Shown: positions 17,548 to 27,165, counted from the stretch's first letter. The stretch: DNA of 64,000 bases from Syntrophaceae bacterium (GCA_013388635.1 JACAEX010000029.1:1-64000); one strand, 5' to 3'. A program made the numbers and translations. Notes: generated by a model from the sequence alone, not told the origin.

Positions 17548-19461
17548 TCAGTTCATCGCCTCCCTTTCCTCATAGACCGATCTTATTTTTAGATTTGTCT
17601 CCACCACCCCTTTTCTACCATCTCTATATTTGACTTCGGTGACAACGGGCATCTCCCTCTTATTCCCATATATGGCTTCGATCAGTTCCTGATAGCGATC
17701 CTGTAAAAAGGCCCTCCTCAGCTTTCTCGTCCTTGTCAACTCCCCTTCATCCGCGTCAAACTCCTTGTGCAGCAGGACGAACTTTCTAACTTTCGACCGC
17801 TCTGGAAGTGTATTGTTCACCCTTTGTAAATCTCTTCTTAGAAGATCTCCTACCTCTTTCTTCTGAGAGAGATCCACAAAGGTAGTGTAAGGGATCTGGT
17901 TAGCCTCAGCCCATTTGCCGATGCTCTCAAAATCTATATTGATGATCACAGACAGGTAATCCCTATTCTTTCCGCCCACCACCATGACGTCTCGTATGAA
18001 CCGACTGAATTTCAATTTGCCCTCGATATAAGCCGGAGCATACTTATGCCCGTTGCTCAGTTCATCTAAGTTTTCAATTCGATCTAAGTAAAAAAGATGG
18101 TTCTTCTCATTGATATATCCTGAATCCCCTGTATGAAACCAACCGTCGGTGATCACCTGACTGGTCTTCTCTGGGTTCTTATAATAACCTGAAAACACAC
18201 TGCTCCCTTTGATCAGGATCTCCTGGCCATCCGATATCTTAATCTCAACCCCCGGACATACCTTCCCTACGCTGTCGTTATCAATATCATCCTGGGGATG
18301 CATGCTCACGACACCTGCCTCGGTGCTCCCATAGATTTGGATAAGATTAATTCCCATCGCCTGAAAAAATCTAAAAAAATCTGGACTTAAAAAGGCGCTC
18401 CCGGTAACAGGATATCTGGTTTTGACCAATCCAAGTTTATCCCTGAGAGGTCTGAATACAAAGATATCACCTATATGGTAAAGGACTTTCCAGATGGGGT
18501 GAACCTTCTTTTTGGCAGACCGTAAATCTACCACTTTGTAACCTACTGGGAGAAAAAGATTATAGAAGAATCTTTTCAAAAAACCGGCATCGTTTATCCG
18601 GATCTGTGTCATAGAAGAAAGGCTCTGCCATTGTCGGGGAGTGATGAGCATAAACCGAGGAGATATTTCTCGATAATCCTGCATCAAGGTCTCAGGTTCT
18701 TCAGGGAAATTGATGACCACCCCACAGAGGTAACTATATCCAGCAAACCATTGATGAAACACAGAGGCGGATGCCAATGTGGTGATCACATCTTCCCCCT
18801 GATCAAGCGGAGCAAACTCATGCATCCTTTTTGCAGAGGTGATGATGGCATCATGGGTGATCATGGCACCTTTGGGCAAACCCGTGGTCCCTGAGGTATA
18901 AGACATCTGTGCGACTTCGCTCCCTTTCCCCCTTGCGATCAATTCTTCAAAAAGCTCAGGGTGTTTGTCCGCATGCAGGCTCCCAATCTTTTTCAGATCC
19001 TCATAACTCATTAAGATTGGATCTTCATATTTTCTCATGCCTTTAGGATCCCAATAAATGATCTTTTCCACCTTGGGAATATCGTTTTTAATCTCCAACA
19101 GTTTATCAACCTGTTCTTGATCCTCTGCGATGACAAATTTTGAATCAGAATGATTAATGATGTAGGCAATTTCAGACGGGATGGAATCGCTCCATAATGC
19201 TACCAGTATCCCTCCCGCCGACTGGATAGCGGCCTCAGCCCAAAATCCCTCCGGCTCGTCATCTCCGATAAGTGAAACTTTGTCGCCTGCCTTCAATCCT
19301 AAACTCACCAACCCCAAGCACAATCGCTTCACCTGCTGGTAGCAATCTTCCCATGTGTAACTCTGCCAGATGCCGAAATCCTTTCTTCGCAAGGCAACTC
19401 TATCTCTCCATAATTTGGCGTTACGGATTAAATACTTAGGATAAGTGTCCAGCTCTGACAA
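17548..19461 (-). CDS. Long-chain-type acyl-CoA synthetase (AMP-forming) within the ABC operon
   Basis: This adenylating enzyme of about 637 residues has the motif MSYTSGTTGLPKG near residue 190 and the GxTExG-like YGSTEAGV. The FAA1/FACS-like domain layout is complete, including the C-terminal subdomain. It converts a carboxylic acid to its CoA thioester. GGAGG lies 7 bases before a TTG at 19461 but only 1 base before a GTG at 19467, so I prefer the TTG. Its location between livF and livG suggests vectorial activation of the imported acid. Fatty or arylalkanoic acids are both possible. Confidence 0.88.
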   Translation of the reverse strand: MSELDTYPKYLIRNAKLWRDRVALRRKDFGIWQSYTWEDCYQQVKRLCLGLVSLGLKAGDKVSLIGDDEPEGFWAEAAIQSAGGILVALWSDSIPSEIAYIINHSDSKFVIAEDQEQVDKLLEIKNDIPKVEKIIYWDPKGMRKYEDPILMSYEDLKKIGSLHADKHPELFEELIARGKGSEVAQMSYTSGTTGLPKGAMITHDAIITSAKRMHEFAPLDQGEDVITTLASASVFHQWFAGYSYLCGVVINFPEEPETLMQDYREISPRFMLITPRQWQSLSSMTQIRINDAGFLKRFFYNLFLPVGYKVVDLRSAKKKVHPIWKVLYHIGDIFVFRPLRDKLGLVKTRYPVTGSAFLSPDFFRFFQAMGINLIQIYGSTEAGVVSMHPQDDIDNDSVGKVCPGVEIKISDGQEILIKGSSVFSGYYKNPEKTSQVITDGWFHTGDSGYINEKNHLFYLDRIENLDELSNGHKYAPAYIEGKLKFSRFIRDVMVVGGKNRDYLSVIINIDFESIGKWAEANQIPYTTFVDLSQKKEVGDLLRRDLQRVNNTLPERSKVRKFVLLHKEFDADEGELTRTRKLRRAFLQDRYQELIEAIYGNKREMPVVTEVKYRDGRKGVVETNLKIRSVYEEREAMN

Positions 19462-19485
19462 CTTCACACCTCCTTTTGGAATAAC

Positions 19486-20265
19486 TCATTTTTCTCCCAA
19501 GTAGGCCTTGATCACTCTCTGATCTTTTTTGATCTCGTCAGGAATTCCTTCAGCGATTTTATTTCCAAAATCAAACACAATAATTCTATCTGAGATATCC
19601 ATCACAATATCCATGTCGTGCTCAACCAGGATGATGGTGGTCCCCTTCTCCTCGTTGATATCCAAAATGAATCTGACCATATCCTCTTTCTCTTCAAGGT
19701 TCATCCCCGCTGTCGGTTCATCCAAGAGGATTATTTTGGGTTCCAACGCCAGGGCTCTCCCCAACTCCACTCTCTTTCGCTGGCCATATGGAAGTATCTT
19801 AACCTCCTGCTTCCTGATCGCTTCCATCTCCAAAAAATCAATGATATCCTCCACGATCTTCCTTTCATCGATCTCCCTCTTTTGGGCGAACCCAAAGTAT
19901 AAGCAATTTGATAATAAATTTGTTTTCAAATAGATATGCCTTGCTGCAAGCAGGTTATCCAATACACTCAGCCCAGTGAACAATTCGATATTCTGGAAGG
20001 TCCGTGCAATCCCGAGGGTGCAAATTTTATGAGGAGGGAGGGCGGTGATCTCTTGTCCTTCCAAGTAGACCTTGCCCTTCCAGGGGTGGTAAAAACCAGT
20101 GATCGTGTTAATGATGCAGGTCTTACCTGCTCCGTTCGGTCCAATGATGCTAAGGACCTCCCCTTTATTTACCTCAAAGGTGATATCCACAAGGGCGTTG
20201 ACTCCGCCAAATCTTAAGCCGATGTTTTCACACCGCAGAATTGGACCGTTCTTCCCCTTCTCCAT
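19486..20265 (-). CDS. livG: ABC transporter ATP-binding protein, LivG type
   Basis: The ATPase has Walker A GPNGAGKT (about 42-49), the LivG-type signature PYGQRKRVELGRAL and Walker B IILLDEPTAGMN. I start it at the ATG at 20265 preceded by GAGGGGGAG; an in-frame ATG at 20295 adds ten residues. The protein pairs with LivF on the LivHM channel. It follows the E3 gene of the 2-oxoacid dehydrogenase complex by about 130 bp. Confidence 0.92.
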   Translation of the reverse strand: MEKGKNGPILRCENIGLRFGGVNALVDITFEVNKGEVLSIIGPNGAGKTCIINTITGFYHPWKGKVYLEGQEITALPPHKICTLGIARTFQNIELFTGLSVLDNLLAARHIYLKTNLLSNCLYFGFAQKREIDERKIVEDIIDFLEMEAIRKQEVKILPYGQRKRVELGRALALEPKIILLDEPTAGMNLEEKEDMVRFILDINEEKGTTIILVEHDMDIVMDISDRIIVFDFGNKIAEGIPDEIKKDQRVIKAYLGEK

Positions 20266-20394
20266 CGCTCCCCCTCGCACCTTTAATTCTGCCATCTCTC
20301 ATGCGGCGAACTGAAAGAACTGAACAGGACATCCATCCGGCAGAATGGCGTCCACTTTCCTTCTCCCAGATGAAGATCCCCCTTCATCATCAAA

Positions 20395-21777
20395 CTAAGG
20401 AAGATGCATAGCACCTCCGCTTAACAACATAGCGGCTTCCCCCAGCCCCTCAGAAAGTGTGGGATGGGGATGAATGGTATGGGCCAACTCCTCCACGGTA
20501 ACCTCCATCTCCATGGCCAGTGCGGCCTCCGCAATCAGCTCCGTGGCATGGGGCCCAATCATGTGAACCCCCAAAATCTCTCCGTACTTTTTACCGGCGA
20601 CCATCTTAATCATTCCCTCTGTCTCTTCAAGCAGTGAGGCCTTGCCCACGGCATGGAAAGGGATGCGACCTACCCGCACCTCTCCCTTTTGATCCATTGC
20701 CTCCCTCTCGGTCAAACCGACACAGGCAACCTCCGGTGATGTATAAATGCAGCGTGGTACGGCAAGATAGGAAATGGAGGACCGCTGCCCCAATGCATTG
20801 CGGGCCGCACATTCTCCTTCAGCCATAGCGACATGCGCCAGCATAATGCCACCGATCACATCGCCCACAGCATAGATATTGGGAATATTGGTCCCCATCC
20901 TGTCATTCACCTTAATCCTCCCCCTCTCCGTCTCCAGCCCGATCTCCTCAATGCCCAGCTCCATATGGTGTGGCCTTCTCCCGACCGTCTGGGCGACATC
21001 AGTGGCTACAACTTCTTTTTTCCCTTCAGGAGTTGAAAAGGTGACTCTTTTGTTTCTCCCGTCCCTCTTAACTTTCTCGACCTTGGCCTGAGTAAAAATA
21101 CGAATCCCTTCTTTTGATAGGAAGCCTTCAAGGGCTCGGCTAATCTCTTCATCCTCTGTGGGGATGATCCGGTTCAACATCTCCACAATCGTAACCTGAA
21201 CTCCCATCCTGTTAAAAAACTGGCCGAGTTCAACACCAATGTATCCCCCGCCGATAATGACTAAGCTGCTGGGTAAGGATTCGATATTGAGAAGATCATC
21301 ACTTGTCAGCAGAGGGACATCCTCGCTTCCCTCAATCGAAAGTCTGGCCGGGATAGAACCCGTAGCTATGATGAATTTCTCCCCGGTCAAGACCTCTCCT
21401 GACTCCAGAATTTTTATGCGGTTTGGATCAAGAAAGGAAGCTGTCCCCTTCAACACCTTTACATTCCTGGTCTTTAACAGGCTTGTCACTCCCCCTGTTA
21501 GCCGGCCGACCACTGTCTCTTTCCGATCCAACAGTCTCTTGAAATCAGTTTCCAATTTTCCCGTATTTAAACCGAAGAGGGAGGCTCTCTTGATCTCGTT
21601 ACACATCGATGCGGAGTGAAGAAATACTTTTGTGGGGATGCATCCTCTGTTGAGGCACACCCCTCCGATCTTCTCCTTTTCAATCAGGATAACCTCTGCT
21701 CCCAGTCTTGCCGCGCGGAGAGCTGCAGGATAACCTCCAACCCCACCCCCCACTACAATGACTCGTTCCTTTACCAT
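20395..21777 (-). CDS. lpdA: Dihydrolipoamide dehydrogenase (E3)
   Basis: The 460-residue flavoprotein has the FAD-binding GGGVGGYPAA at the N-terminus, the redox disulfide in GGVCLNRGCIPTK (Cys 41 and 46), the NAD-binding GGGYIGVELG and the C-terminal HPHPTLSE with the catalytic His-Glu. It reoxidises the lipoyl arm of E2 with NAD+. The gene begins 9 bp after E2 ends, so E3 is dedicated to this complex. Confidence 0.95.
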   Translation of the reverse strand: MVKERVIVVGGGVGGYPAALRAARLGAEVILIEKEKIGGVCLNRGCIPTKVFLHSASMCNEIKRASLFGLNTGKLETDFKRLLDRKETVVGRLTGGVTSLLKTRNVKVLKGTASFLDPNRIKILESGEVLTGEKFIIATGSIPARLSIEGSEDVPLLTSDDLLNIESLPSSLVIIGGGYIGVELGQFFNRMGVQVTIVEMLNRIIPTEDEEISRALEGFLSKEGIRIFTQAKVEKVKRDGRNKRVTFSTPEGKKEVVATDVAQTVGRRPHHMELGIEEIGLETERGRIKVNDRMGTNIPNIYAVGDVIGGIMLAHVAMAEGECAARNALGQRSSISYLAVPRCIYTSPEVACVGLTEREAMDQKGEVRVGRIPFHAVGKASLLEETEGMIKMVAGKKYGEILGVHMIGPHATELIAEAALAMEMEVTVEELAHTIHPHPTLSEGLGEAAMLLSGGAMHLP

Positions 21778-21786
21778 AACGATCCC

Positions 21787-22968
21787 TTAAGCAAGAACCA
21801 AGACAGGGTCTTCCATGAATTCCCTTACCGTTTTCATAAATTGAGCAGCTTTGGCGCCATCGATCACCCGATGATCATAACTCAAGGTTAATTTCATCGT
21901 GGGCCGAATCAAAACCTCTTTGTTAATAGCAACAGGTCTGTCGAGAATTGCCCCGACAGCCAGGATGGCACTTTCAGGTTGGTTGATAATGGCGGTGAAC
22001 TCCTCCACGCCGTACATCCCCAATGAGGAGAGGGTAAAGGTACTCCCTTTCATCTCATCCGGGGTGAGTTTTCCGACCCTTCCCTTTTCCACCAATTCAG
22101 CCCTCGACTTAGCAATTTCCGATAAAGACTTTTTCCCTATGTCCCAGATAACCGGAACGATCAGACCCTCCTCTAGCGCCATTGCCATCCCCATGTGAAT
22201 AGCATCGAACCAGATTATTCCATCCGGTGTCCAGCGCGTATTGATGACAGGATGAAGGTTGATGGCCGAGGCGGCGATCTTCATGAGGATATCGGTGATG
22301 GTGAGATGAACACCTACCAGCTTTTCTATGACAGGGATCAGCCTTTCCCTCGATTCCAAAATTCTGGTGGCGTCCACCGAAACAGTCATATAAGTCTGGG
22401 CCGTCTCGGTTTTGCTTGCCAACATCTTTTGAGCAATGATCCTTCTCATCCCGGAGAGTTTTACCAATCTCCCTTCCGCAATCTGAGGTAACACCGGCTC
22501 AGGGGCTTTTCTTCCGAGGGCGGACTCCACATCCTTCATCTTAATCCTCCCTCCTATCCCAGAGCCGGAAATCTCTCTCAAATCGAGACCTCGTTCTTTT
22601 GCAATCTTTTTGGCCATGGGGGTCGCTCTGATCCGGTCCGTTCTCGACGGCCTGGTCTCCAGGCGCTCCTTCTCAATCTCCTCAGGGATTACATTGGGCC
22701 TTTGGACCGTCACCTCAACCTTCTCCCCCTCCTTCTCAACAAGCACCCCAACCACTCCACCAATAGGAACGATCTCATCAATCTGAGCGACGATCTTGGC
22801 AAGAAAACCGGATTGTGGAGCCTCCACCTCAAAGGCCACCTTCTCCGTTTCAAATACGAAGAGGATCTCTCCTTTTTCAACCCATTCGCCCTCTCTTTTT
22901 CTCCACTCAATGATCTTGCCTTCCGTCATGGTAAGACCAATCTTGGGCATCCTTATTTCAATCGCCAT
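21787..22968 (-). CDS. Dihydrolipoamide acyltransferase (E2) of a 2-oxoacid dehydrogenase complex
   Basis: The 393-residue protein has one lipoyl domain with lipoylated Lys 43 in FETEKVAFEV, a charged linker, a peripheral-subunit-binding domain (ATPMAKKIAKERGLD, about 116-130) and a catalytic domain with the SYDHRVIDGA active site. A single lipoyl domain is usual for acetoin and branched-chain complexes. It transfers an acyl group from E1 to CoA. Ribosome binding site AAGGAAGG is present. Confidence 0.93.
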   Translation of the reverse strand: MAIEIRMPKIGLTMTEGKIIEWRKREGEWVEKGEILFVFETEKVAFEVEAPQSGFLAKIVAQIDEIVPIGGVVGVLVEKEGEKVEVTVQRPNVIPEEIEKERLETRPSRTDRIRATPMAKKIAKERGLDLREISGSGIGGRIKMKDVESALGRKAPEPVLPQIAEGRLVKLSGMRRIIAQKMLASKTETAQTYMTVSVDATRILESRERLIPVIEKLVGVHLTITDILMKIAASAINLHPVINTRWTPDGIIWFDAIHMGMAMALEEGLIVPVIWDIGKKSLSEIAKSRAELVEKGRVGKLTPDEMKGSTFTLSSLGMYGVEEFTAIINQPESAILAVGAILDRPVAINKEVLIRPTMKLTLSYDHRVIDGAKAAQFMKTVREFMEDPVLVLA

Positions 22969-23080
22969 AATGACCTTCCTTGGGGTTAGAAGTTTTTAGC
23001 AAACCAGCTGACCTCCATCAATGACCATACAGAACAGAACGTGTGATGAGATCATTAGCTCGCGAAGTTATTTCATCCTC

Positions 23081-24052
23081 TTAATACGCCATCACCTTTT
23101 TAACGGCCTGAACCACACCTTCGGTATTGGGGAGATAGAAATTCTCCAAATTAAACGGCACAGGGACAAAAGGGGCACCCACTCTCAAAATCGGCGCATC
23201 CAGACAGTCGATCATCTCTTCGCATACCATAGCAGCGATCTCGGCTCCAATGCCGAATGCCTTTACCGCCTCGTGCGCGATCACCAGCCTTGAGGTCTTT
23301 TCAACGGATTGAAAGATCGTTTCTTTATCCAGGGGGTTAATGGTCCTTAAATCGATCACCTCCACTTCGATCCCCTCGTTTGATAAGCTTTTTGCTGCCT
23401 CCAGAGACTGATGGACCATGCGAGAGGTGGCCACAACCGTCACATCCCTTCCCTTCCTCTTCACATCAGCCTTTCCTATCGGGATGAGGTATTCTTCCTC
23501 CGGTATCTCTCCCTTAAACGCGTAGAGGGCTTTATTCTCGATAAAGAGGACGGGGTTGTCATCCCTGATCGAAGTCTTGAGCAACCCCTTCACATCGTAG
23601 GGAGTGGCTGGCATCACCACTTTCAGCCCAGGGATATGGGCAAACCAGGCTTCAAGACACTGGGAATGTTGGGGGCCTGCATTGAGGCCTCCCCCGCAGG
23701 GGGCTCGGATGACCACCGGCAGCTTATAAATTCCTCCAAACATGTACCGCATCTTAGCCATCTGGTTGACGATCTGATCCATACAAACTGTCAAAAAATC
23801 CATGAACATAATCTCAGCCACTGGCCTCAGGCCCTGGGTGGCAGCCCCGATGGCCAACCCCACGATGGCTGACTCGCTGATCGGTGTATCCTTAACCCTC
23901 TTTTCGCCAAATTTTTCCAAAAGATCCTTGGTGGCGCTGAACGCACCTCCAGGACCTCCCACATCCTCACCGATGACGAATACATCTTCATCCCTGGCCA
24001 TCTCTTCACTCAAGGCTTCAGTAATGGCCCTGATATACCGTATTTCTTTCAT
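23081..24052 (-). CDS. 2-oxoacid dehydrogenase E1 beta subunit
   Basis: The 323-residue transketolase-like beta subunit begins MKEIRYIRAITEAL and has the conserved GEDVGG and FMDFLTVCMDQIVNQ blocks. Start at 24052 gives the family N-terminus and a GGGGA site; an in-frame GTG at 24079 overlaps the alpha stop as GTGA and would add nine residues. With E1 alpha it decarboxylates a 2-oxoacid or cleaves acetoin. Subunit sizes (about 320 each) suit acetoin or pyruvate dehydrogenase of the alpha2beta2 class. Confidence 0.93.
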   Translation of the reverse strand: MKEIRYIRAITEALSEEMARDEDVFVIGEDVGGPGGAFSATKDLLEKFGEKRVKDTPISESAIVGLAIGAATQGLRPVAEIMFMDFLTVCMDQIVNQMAKMRYMFGGIYKLPVVIRAPCGGGLNAGPQHSQCLEAWFAHIPGLKVVMPATPYDVKGLLKTSIRDDNPVLFIENKALYAFKGEIPEEEYLIPIGKADVKRKGRDVTVVATSRMVHQSLEAAKSLSNEGIEVEVIDLRTINPLDKETIFQSVEKTSRLVIAHEAVKAFGIGAEIAAMVCEEMIDCLDAPILRVGAPFVPVPFNLENFYLPNTEGVVQAVKKVMAY

Positions 24053-24075
24053 CTTCTCTCTTTCCCCTTTCCCGT

Positions 24076-25032
24076 TCACACATAGACATCGTTGAAAAGC
24101 TCTTCCTCCCCCGCAACCGGACTGCTCTCTGCAAAGGAAACCGCTTCATCGATCTCCGATTTGATCTTCGCCTCGACTGTCTTGATGTATTCAGGGTTGA
24201 TGTACTTAGATTCGATTAAGAACCTCTGAAACTTCACGATGGGGTCAAACCCTCTCGCTTCCTCGATATCTTTGGCCGGACGATATTTTTGCGCATCGCC
24301 GGCAAAATGTCCGAACCAGCGGTGTGTTTTACATTCAAGGAGCGTGGGGCCTTGACCCTTCCGAGCCCTTTCGATTGCTCTCTTCGCCTCTTCATAGACC
24401 TTCAATACATCATCTCCATCTACGGTTACGCCGACCATCCCATAGGATCCTGCTCTGGCACTGATATTTTCTAACTTCATATAAACCTTTTGCGGGGTGA
24501 ATTGGGCCCATCCATTGTTTTCACAGCAGAAGATAACGGGAAGGTTCCATAGAGAGGCCAGGTTGAGGGATTCATGAAAAGTCCCTTCATTTGCTGCGCC
24601 GTCGCCAAAAAAACAGACCGTCACTCTTTTCTCCCCCTTCCATACCGAAGCAAAAGCAGTTCCAAGGGAGATTGGAATTCCTCCTCCCACGATTCCGTTC
24701 GAACCAACGACGCCCATCTCCTTACAGGCGATATGCATCGAGCCAGACTTCCCCTTACAATATCCATCCCTTCGTCCGTAGATCTCTGCCATGAACCGTT
24801 TCAAGTCAATCCCTTTAGCGATGGCCTGCCCGTGACCTCTGTGTGTGGTGAAGATGTAGTCATTGGGCTCCAGTTGCGAACAAACACCTGCCGCTACGGC
24901 CTCCTGCCCAATACCTACATGGATAAATCCAGGAATCCTCCCCTGTGCAAATATATCGAGGAGACGTTCCTCTACTCGCCTGACCTTCACCATCAGATAA
25001 AACATCTCCAATAGTGTTTCTCTCTTCACCAT
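24076..25032 (-). CDS. 2-oxoacid dehydrogenase E1 alpha subunit
   Basis: The 318-residue thiamine-diphosphate subunit carries the TPP motif GDGAANEG ending in CCENNGWA, as well as the HRGHGQAIAKG and GKSGSMH blocks. AAGGAG precedes the ATG. Substrate could be pyruvate, a branched 2-oxoacid or acetoin; this is not decidable by eye. It is the first enzyme gene after the TetR regulator, 61 bp downstream. Confidence 0.93.
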   Translation of the reverse strand: MVKRETLLEMFYLMVKVRRVEERLLDIFAQGRIPGFIHVGIGQEAVAAGVCSQLEPNDYIFTTHRGHGQAIAKGIDLKRFMAEIYGRRDGYCKGKSGSMHIACKEMGVVGSNGIVGGGIPISLGTAFASVWKGEKRVTVCFFGDGAANEGTFHESLNLASLWNLPVIFCCENNGWAQFTPQKVYMKLENISARAGSYGMVGVTVDGDDVLKVYEEAKRAIERARKGQGPTLLECKTHRWFGHFAGDAQKYRPAKDIEEARGFDPIVKFQRFLIESKYINPEYIKTVEAKIKSEIDEAVSFAESSPVAGEEELFNDVYV

Positions 25033-25093
25033 GGACGGATCTCCTTTTATTCTAATCTAACTCACTATCTTCAATGAGGAGCCTCAAAAGATT

Positions 25094-25720
25094 TCAATAG
25101 ATCTTTTCTTGACCATCCCGGTAAGAAGCAACCCCTTTCATAAATATGTCATAGACGATCTGAGAGAGTTCTTCGAGTGAAACCGGCCCTTTTGGATCGT
25201 ACCAGTACATGATGGAATTGCACATCCCAAATAGGGTGTAGCTGATCGCCTTCAACTTATCTGTGGGCATCCTGCCACCGAATAAATCAGATAGGACGTT
25301 AATCGTAATTTGGGCATATTGTTTCTGTTTCTCAGCAATAGCTCTAAAATATTTTTTGGGCAGGTTATGCGATTCAATAAGCAGTGCTTTGGCTTCGGGT
25401 ACCTTTTTGTTATAAAGCCTCAGATGCCGAAACACGATGTATCGGATTTTTGAAGGACTATCGGCTATCCCCTTCAGTGCCTCCTCCAACCCTGCTAAAA
25501 GCATCTCCATATAATTATCCAGGATGAAATAAAGGATATCGTGTTTGCTCGAAAAATAGTGGTAAATCCCTCCTTTGCTCAGTTTTGCCGAATTGGATAT
25601 GTCCCTCAAACTCGTCTCCAGGTACCCTTTTTCATCAAACAATCTTGCTGCTGCCCTTCCGATGGCGCACATCTTATCCAACTCTTTTTCGTTTAAATTT
25701 TTCATCCTGCCTTTTCCCAT
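25094..25720 (-). CDS. TetR/AcrR-family transcriptional regulator
   Basis: The 208-residue protein has an N-terminal helix-turn-helix (about residues 30-60: SLRDISNSAKLSKGGIYHYF) and a TetR ligand-binding C-terminal domain. The ATG at 25720 has GAGG at 8-9 bases; the longer frame to 25807 would run through an operator-like tandem repeat and is not preferred. As first gene of the long minus-strand cluster, behind a good promoter, it is probably an autorepressor sensing an acyl-CoA or acid of this pathway. Confidence 0.9.
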   Translation of the reverse strand: MGKGRMKNLNEKELDKMCAIGRAAARLFDEKGYLETSLRDISNSAKLSKGGIYHYFSSKHDILYFILDNYMEMLLAGLEEALKGIADSPSKIRYIVFRHLRLYNKKVPEAKALLIESHNLPKKYFRAIAEKQKQYAQITINVLSDLFGGRMPTDKLKAISYTLFGMCNSIMYWYDPKGPVSLEELSQIVYDIFMKGVASYRDGQEKIY

Positions 25721-25760
25721 GGAGATCCACCTCGTTAAAATTTGATGGGTATCTAATTCC

Positions 25761-25796
25761 AATCCGGCCAGCTGGTTTAATCCGGCCAGCCGGCTT
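25761..25796 (-). promoter_or_regulatory. Tandem 18-bp direct repeats, likely TetR operator
   Basis: AATCCGGCCAG(C)TGGTTT and AATCCGGCCAG(C)CGGCTT follow each other directly, 16 of 18 bases alike. They lie just downstream of the predicted transcription start of the tetR gene, in its 5' leader. Each copy contains the partial palindrome CCGGCCAGC(T/C)GG. Confidence 0.6.
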
Positions 25797-25810
25797 AATT
25801 TTTCCATCCC

Positions 25811-25839
25811 CTAATACACCAGATCAAAATCTTTGTCAA
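25811..25839 (-). promoter_or_regulatory. Sigma-70 promoter of the tetR-led operon
   Basis: On the minus strand a consensus TTGACA (25834-25839) is followed after 17 bases by TATTAG (25811-25816). Transcription would start near 25803, giving a leader of about 80 bases that contains the tandem repeat. Confidence 0.75.
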
Positions 25840-25990
25840 GTATTTTTTTTCGCTATTCCATTCTTACCTGATCGAGTGGATAAGGTACCAGAAGTATTAA
25901 TTAATTTTATAACGCCCCGCATAAATGCAATCATGAGGAAATAATTTTTCAAAAGATCCTGTCAATTCTTTTCGGCCCCGAAATTTTCTA

Positions 25991-26019
25991 TTGCTTTTAA
26001 TTTTTATTTTTGTTATTTT
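25991..26019 (+). promoter_or_regulatory. Possible promoter of meaB
   Basis: TTGCTT and TATTTT are spaced by 17 bases and would start transcription within a few bases of the meaB ATG, giving a leaderless mRNA. No ribosome binding site is seen before that ATG, which fits. The region is very AT-rich, so chance similarity is possible. The 308-bp divergent region 25721-26028 otherwise holds only the tetR control sites. Confidence 0.35.
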
Positions 26020-26028
26020 CACTCACCG

Positions 26029-26979
26029 ATGACTCTGGCCAAACGAATCTTAGAGGGAGATATTCGGGCTGCCTCCAGGTTGATGAGGGACATTGACGAC
26101 CGGGTCCCTTCTGCCCTGGGATTGCTCAAGGAACTCTATCCTAAGACAGGGAGGGCCTATATCATTGGGATCACAGGTCCTCCGGGGTCCGGCAAATCGA
26201 CGATCGTGGATAAGATGGTCGACATCTTCCGCAAGGAGGAAAAGAGCGTCGGGATCGTCGCCGTTGATCCTACCAGCCCGTTCACCGGAGGAGCGATCTT
26301 AGGTGATCGAATCCGGATGCAACGCCACGCCACGGATGAAGGGGTCTTCATCCGTTCTTTAGCCACCCGAGGCTGTCTGGGAGGCCTTTCACGATCCACC
26401 CAGGATATTGTCAACGTGATGGATGCGATGGGCAAGGAGATCATCCTGGTTGAGACAGTGGGGGTTGGCCAGGATGAGGTGGAGATCGTCAACACAGCGC
26501 ACACCTCCATCGTTGTCCTCGTCCCGGGATTGGGAGACGACATCCAGGCGATCAAAGCCGGGATCATTGAGATCGGAGATATCTTCGTCATCAATAAATG
26601 TGATCGGGAAGGCGCGGACAAAATGGAACGTGATCTCCGGCTTGTCCTCGAAATGGCGAGAAAGCGAGAAGATGGTTGGGAACCTCCCATTTTTAAGACA
26701 GAGGCGATCTTGGGAAAAGGGATTTTCGAGCTGGTCTATGGGATCTACCGGCACAGGCAGGCGCTGGAGCAGAACCGAACCATGGAGAGGAAGCTGAGAG
26801 AAAGGGCTAAGGCAACCTTTCTCGAGATCCTCGAAACCGAGGTCATGACTCATCTCATTGAAAAATTAGAGAAAGAGGGAAGATGGGAAACGATCATCGA
26901 TGACCTGGTGAACCGAAGGGCTGATCCATACTCCCTGGTGGAAGAGATCATGGCAGAGGAGCTAACCAAAGGGCATTAA
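26029..26979 (+). CDS. meaB: Methylmalonyl-CoA mutase-associated GTPase MeaB
   Basis: The 316-residue G3E-family GTPase has Walker A GPPGSGKST (about 50-58), switch region DPTSPFTGGAILGDRIRM, ETVGVGQDE and the base-specificity NKCD motif. MeaB gates adenosylcobalamin delivery to and protects methylmalonyl-CoA mutase. The mutase genes follow at 28.9-31.1 kb. It is divergent from the tetR operon. Confidence 0.95.
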   Translation: MTLAKRILEGDIRAASRLMRDIDDRVPSALGLLKELYPKTGRAYIIGITGPPGSGKSTIVDKMVDIFRKEEKSVGIVAVDPTSPFTGGAILGDRIRMQRHATDEGVFIRSLATRGCLGGLSRSTQDIVNVMDAMGKEIILVETVGVGQDEVEIVNTAHTSIVVLVPGLGDDIQAIKAGIIEIGDIFVINKCDREGADKMERDLRLVLEMARKREDGWEPPIFKTEAILGKGIFELVYGIYRHRQALEQNRTMERKLRERAKATFLEILETEVMTHLIEKLEKEGRWETIIDDLVNRRADPYSLVEEIMAEELTKGH

Positions 26980-26984
26980 ACTCG

Positions 26985-27165
26985 AAATTCGAATATTGTC
27001 ATGCCAAGGCAGATCCGCCATTGGCGGAAAATCCGAAACAAGGTTCTAAATCTAAATGATCAAATTTTCAAAACCCTTTTGTTTATTTTGGGTTTCATAT
27101 TTGGTCCATTTGAAATTGTTTCGAAATTCGCATTTCGTGCTTTGGATTTAGATCCTTAGGAGGGG
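26985..27165 (+). repeat. Interspersed double-hairpin repeat, copy 1
   Basis: This is a spacer element with a 35-bp core at 26998-27032 (GTCATGCCAAGGCAGATCCG... ending GGCGGAAAAT). The core contains TGCCAAGGCA and a CCGCC/GGCGG stem. Arms rich in CGAAATTCGAA-like words at the two ends are partly complementary. It fills most of the gap between meaB and the carboxyltransferase gene. Three further copies lie at about 28.8, 31.2 and 33.3 kb. Confidence 0.85.
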
